This document shows positions 62,229-64,000 of a stretch of DNA of 64,000 nt, piece by piece; the stretch's first letter is position 1; every line of letters starts with the position of its first letter. The stretch comes from an uncultured Mycoplasmatota bacterium (GTDB lineage Bacteria > Bacillota_I > Bacilli_A > Izemoplasmatales > Izemoplasmataceae): assembly GCA_913056275.1 (NCBI GenBank), contig CAJXLP010000004.1, positions 17,349 to 81,348 of the forward strand, given 5' to 3'. Below the pieces are notes generated by a model. That model was not told the origin of the DNA. It did not search any database and saw only the letters and a program-made list of their open reading frames with translations. A program made the position numbers and the translations under genes.

Positions 62229-62411
62229 GTGAAGCTCCTTTCATGAAAAAACGCCCCGAAAAAAGGACGTATCCACCTTTTTAGTGGGCGACTTGGTAAC
62301 GTAAGTCGAGACGTCGATGGGCTTCAGTGATAAGTCACATCCGTCGTTGTCAAGTTTTCACCAACCACTTGATCGCTGTTGTCTAGGCGTATGGACCGAT
62401 TGTCTGAAGCG
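62229..62411 (-). promoter_or_regulatory. T-box-like leader of ileS with a reduced antiterminator
   Basis: GCTTCAG and CTGAAGC (62404-62410 and 62321-62327) close a stem I. Inside is GGTTGGTGAAAA (62355-62366), identical to the valS T-box, followed 23 bases on by AUC (62329-62331), an Ile codon. The terminator is ACGTCC/GGGGCGT plus T6 (62245-62270). The usual GGTGGTACCGCGG is absent: a hairpin of AAAAAGG and CCTTTTT encloses TGGATACGT instead. So it looks like a T-box whose apical helix has been lost. UGGA does not match the expected tRNA-Ile end ACCA. Confidence 0.62.
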
Positions 62412-62669
62412 TTACAGAGAACTGACAAATGCTTGGAAGGCCGAGAGGCCAAATTGGTACAAGATAAAGCCAAGGATGGGCGTAAAATCAAGCTGGCCAA
62501 AGACCAGTAAGCCCCGGAATAAACGTAAATACGGTTGGGTCAGTTGGACCAATGATTGATACCAACCGGTTTGCCTGAGATCGGGAAACCAGGACAGCAA
62601 AATGGTCGCAATCAACATGTAATAATAAATTTGCAGTAAGACGAGTATAAATTCAAATACGACGGCCAT
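62412..62669 (-). CDS. ylmG: YggT/YlmG family membrane protein
   Basis: An 85-residue protein with two hydrophobic segments (about 5-24 and 58-78) and the family motif LLSWFPDLRQTGWYQSLVQLTQPYLRLFRGLL between them. It belongs to the ylm cell-division cluster with sepF and ylmE, and the start overlaps the sepF stop by one base. Its role in division is unclear; in plants and bacteria it affects membrane or chromosome organisation. Confidence 0.93.
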   Translation of the reverse strand: MAVVFEFILVLLQIYYYMLIATILLSWFPDLRQTGWYQSLVQLTQPYLRLFRGLLVFGQLDFTPILGFILYQFGLSAFQAFVSSL

Positions 62670-62962
62670 TATTCCACTTCCTTGTTGTCTTCAATGAACG
62701 TGCGTAAGGCGGAATCTTTGAGATCTTTTTTCGTCGCAAAGACGAATATTTTTTCCGACAGCATCTCCACCATTCCGTCGATGGCATAGATGATGCCACT
62801 TAAGAAGACGATAAAATGATTGGCGGTTTCTGCATCGGTTTTTTGAAAGTTCAAAACGAGCGGCGTGCCTTTGAGTAAGGCATCGGAAAACTGATACACG
62901 TCCGCTTGGTCATCCACCTTGATAAACAAAGCTCGGTTCAAGGCATTTTTTTTATTAAACAT
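62669..62962 (-). CDS. sepF: Cell division protein SepF, short form
   Basis: FtsZ-associated protein that bundles and anchors FtsZ filaments, 97 residues. The core SepF domain is visible as VLNFQKTDAETANHFIVFLSGIIYAIDG. Bacillus SepF has about 150 residues with an N-terminal amphipathic membrane helix and a linker; here only about 15 residues precede the core, so the membrane anchor is much reduced or missing. It overlaps ylmE by 8 bases. Confidence 0.93.
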   Translation of the reverse strand: MFNKKNALNRALFIKVDDQADVYQFSDALLKGTPLVLNFQKTDAETANHFIVFLSGIIYAIDGMVEMLSEKIFVFATKKDLKDSALRTFIEDNKEVE

Positions 62963-63590
62963 GCGAGTCCTCCAGTAAGATGCGGCCTAAGCGTAGATGG
63001 GTGGCCCCACATTGTAATGCGAGTGCATAATCATCACTCATGCCCATGGAAAGCTTAGTAATGCTTGGGTGCGTCTTGTGTAACGCATCACGCGCGTGGA
63101 TCAATGCCTCAAATTGCGCCTGTATAACGGTCTCATCGGACGAATGCTCCGCCATGCCCATAACCCCAATGGGGTGAATGATCGGGGCCGCTTTTAAGGC
63201 GTCACTGATGATGTCGATATCGGTCACTGCAAATCCGTGTTTGGATGCTTCGTTTGATATGTTGAATTGAATAAACGCATCCAAGGGGGTGTGCCGTGTG
63301 TTTTGGATGGTCGTCATGAGTTTCATTCGGTCTACCGTATGCAATACGTCAATATCATTGATGATGGTTTTGACTTTCTTTGATTGCAAGGTACCGATAA
63401 AATGCCAGGTAATCGGTAAATCTAAGGCGGCTTGTTTGGCTTTCAAAGCATCCACACGGTTTTCGCCAAAGTTATGGATTCCCGCGTCATAATACCGCGT
63501 CATATCTGCGGCATCAATGTATTTACTCGCCATGATCACGGTGACGTTTGGATGATTCTTCTGCAAAGATTGGATGAGTGTATGGTTCAT
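62955..63590 (-). CDS. ylmE: PLP homeostasis protein, YggS/YlmE family
   Basis: A pyridoxal-phosphate-binding TIM-barrel protein, 211 residues. The PLP lysine is in VTVIMASKYID (Lys23), with the GIHNFGENRVDALKAK and WHFIGTLQSKK motifs and the C-terminal LSMGMSDDYALAL block. It influences PLP and amino-acid balance and is encoded in the ylm cluster behind ftsZ in Bacillota. It overlaps ftsZ by 4 bases. Confidence 0.95.
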   Translation of the reverse strand: MNHTLIQSLQKNHPNVTVIMASKYIDAADMTRYYDAGIHNFGENRVDALKAKQAALDLPITWHFIGTLQSKKVKTIINDIDVLHTVDRMKLMTTIQNTRHTPLDAFIQFNISNEASKHGFAVTDIDIISDALKAAPIIHPIGVMGMAEHSSDETVIQAQFEALIHARDALHKTHPSITKLSMGMSDDYALALQCGATHLRLGRILLEDSHV

Positions 63591-64000
63591 TTAAAGCGTG
63601 AACGCAACCAGGAAGGAATATTTGTTTTCGCCGATTTGTCATCTTTGGATTTGGCTTTTGCGGGGGCTTTTTCTTGCGCCTCTTCTGGCGGCTTGCTTTC
63701 ACTTTTTGCTTGTGTGGCTTGGTCAAAGTTGTAGTCGGTGGCGCCAATGGCGTCAAGCTCGATTTTCCGTGTTTCGTCAAACCCAGCTGCAATCACTGTA
63801 ACGATGACTTCATCGTTGAGTTCCATGTTAATGGTGGTGCCGTAGATGACGTTTATTTCAGTATCGGACGCTGCTTGGATCGCTTCGATGGCTTCTGTGA
63901 CTTCCCAAAGGGCAATGTTTGTATCACTTGCCACATTGACAATGGCATCTGTCGCACCGTTGATGTTGGCGTCTAATAATGGCGAATGAATGGCTTTTCT
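63587..64000 (-). CDS. ftsZ: Cell division protein FtsZ, 3' part
   Basis: The C-terminal 137 residues of the tubulin-like division GTPase; the gene runs off the window. The frame reads KAIHSPLLD at the edge, then VASDTNIALWEVTEAIEAI, IYGTTINMELNDEVIVTVIAAGFD, a Lys/Ala/Glu-rich linker and the conserved C-terminal peptide NIPSWLRSR that binds FtsA or SepF. A GTG at 63934 is internal, not the start. The short linker (about 50 residues) is within the usual range. Confidence 0.95.
   Translation of the reverse strand, partial: RKAIHSPLLDANINGATDAIVNVASDTNIALWEVTEAIEAIQAASDTEINVIYGTTINMELNDEVIVTVIAAGFDETRKIELDAIGATDYNFDQATQAKSESKPPEEAQEKAPAKAKSKDDKSAKTNIPSWLRSRFK

Overview
The window reads as chromosomal DNA of a Bacillota-type bacterium with a compact, Mollicutes/Bacilli-like gene set. 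Supporting signs are RNase J, RecU, SepF with YlmG and YlmE next to ftsZ, the YfmF/YfmH peptidase pair, Obg, T-box and CIRCE control, a PyrR-type attenuator and GlpP. Base composition is intermediate by eye. TGA is used as an ordinary stop codon (rluD, nupP and engB end on it), so this is not a code-4 mycoplasma. No tRNA, rRNA, CRISPR array, prophage or transposase was seen. Almost everything is intact housekeeping DNA; the odd material lies in leaders, fusions and a few decaying or divergent genes. I could not assign a genus.

Layout. 1-4.3 kb: 3' part of an M3 peptidase, lspA, rluD, then a Y-family polymerase with a YolD partner. 4.3-10.2 kb: a nucleoside ABC importer (lipoprotein, ATPase, two permeases) behind a PyrR-like attenuator and a second promoter with a cre-like site, followed by a GntR/RCK_C regulator resembling BusR. 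10.2-18.5 kb: XRE and GNAT genes divergent from a PerR-type regulator with a perfect operator, an ankyrin-like protein, membrane proteins, groES-groEL under CIRCE, glpP, a lipoprotein and an alpha/beta hydrolase. 18.6-23.9 kb: a sugar cluster of a sucrose-synthase-like GT4 with altered catalytic residues, beta-phosphoglucomutase, GH65 phosphorylase and a PHP phosphatase. 23.9-24.3 kb: a gene-free stretch holding a probable structured RNA.

24.3-42.5 kb: asparaginase, then a long minus-strand housekeeping run: ruvA, obg, a GNAT-kinase fusion, rpmA and rplU, radC, mutY, folC, valS (T-box), engB, lon, ptsH, a HAD phosphatase, tig, NUDIX and RNase J. 42.6-48.1 kb: recU, a decayed YefM-YoeB module, a GNAT/membrane fusion with XRE and DUF3796 genes, and glgC-glgA. 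48.1-52.7 kb: thiT under a TPP riboswitch, pdp, plsC, folA, thyA and an SSB. 52.9-64 kb: lemA with a DUF3137 gene, yfmH-yfmF, deoD-deoC, two YczE-like paralogues, ileS behind an unusual T-box-like leader, then ylmG, sepF, ylmE and the 3' end of ftsZ.

How the parts fit together. Three loci form one salvage route: the importer brings in nucleosides, Pdp and DeoD split them, and DeoC converts the deoxyribose phosphate to glycolytic intermediates. The GH65/PgmB cluster and GlgC/GlgA link disaccharide use to glycogen storage. Control in this window is largely by RNA: two tRNA-sensing leaders, a TPP riboswitch, a PyrR-like attenuator and an L21 leader.
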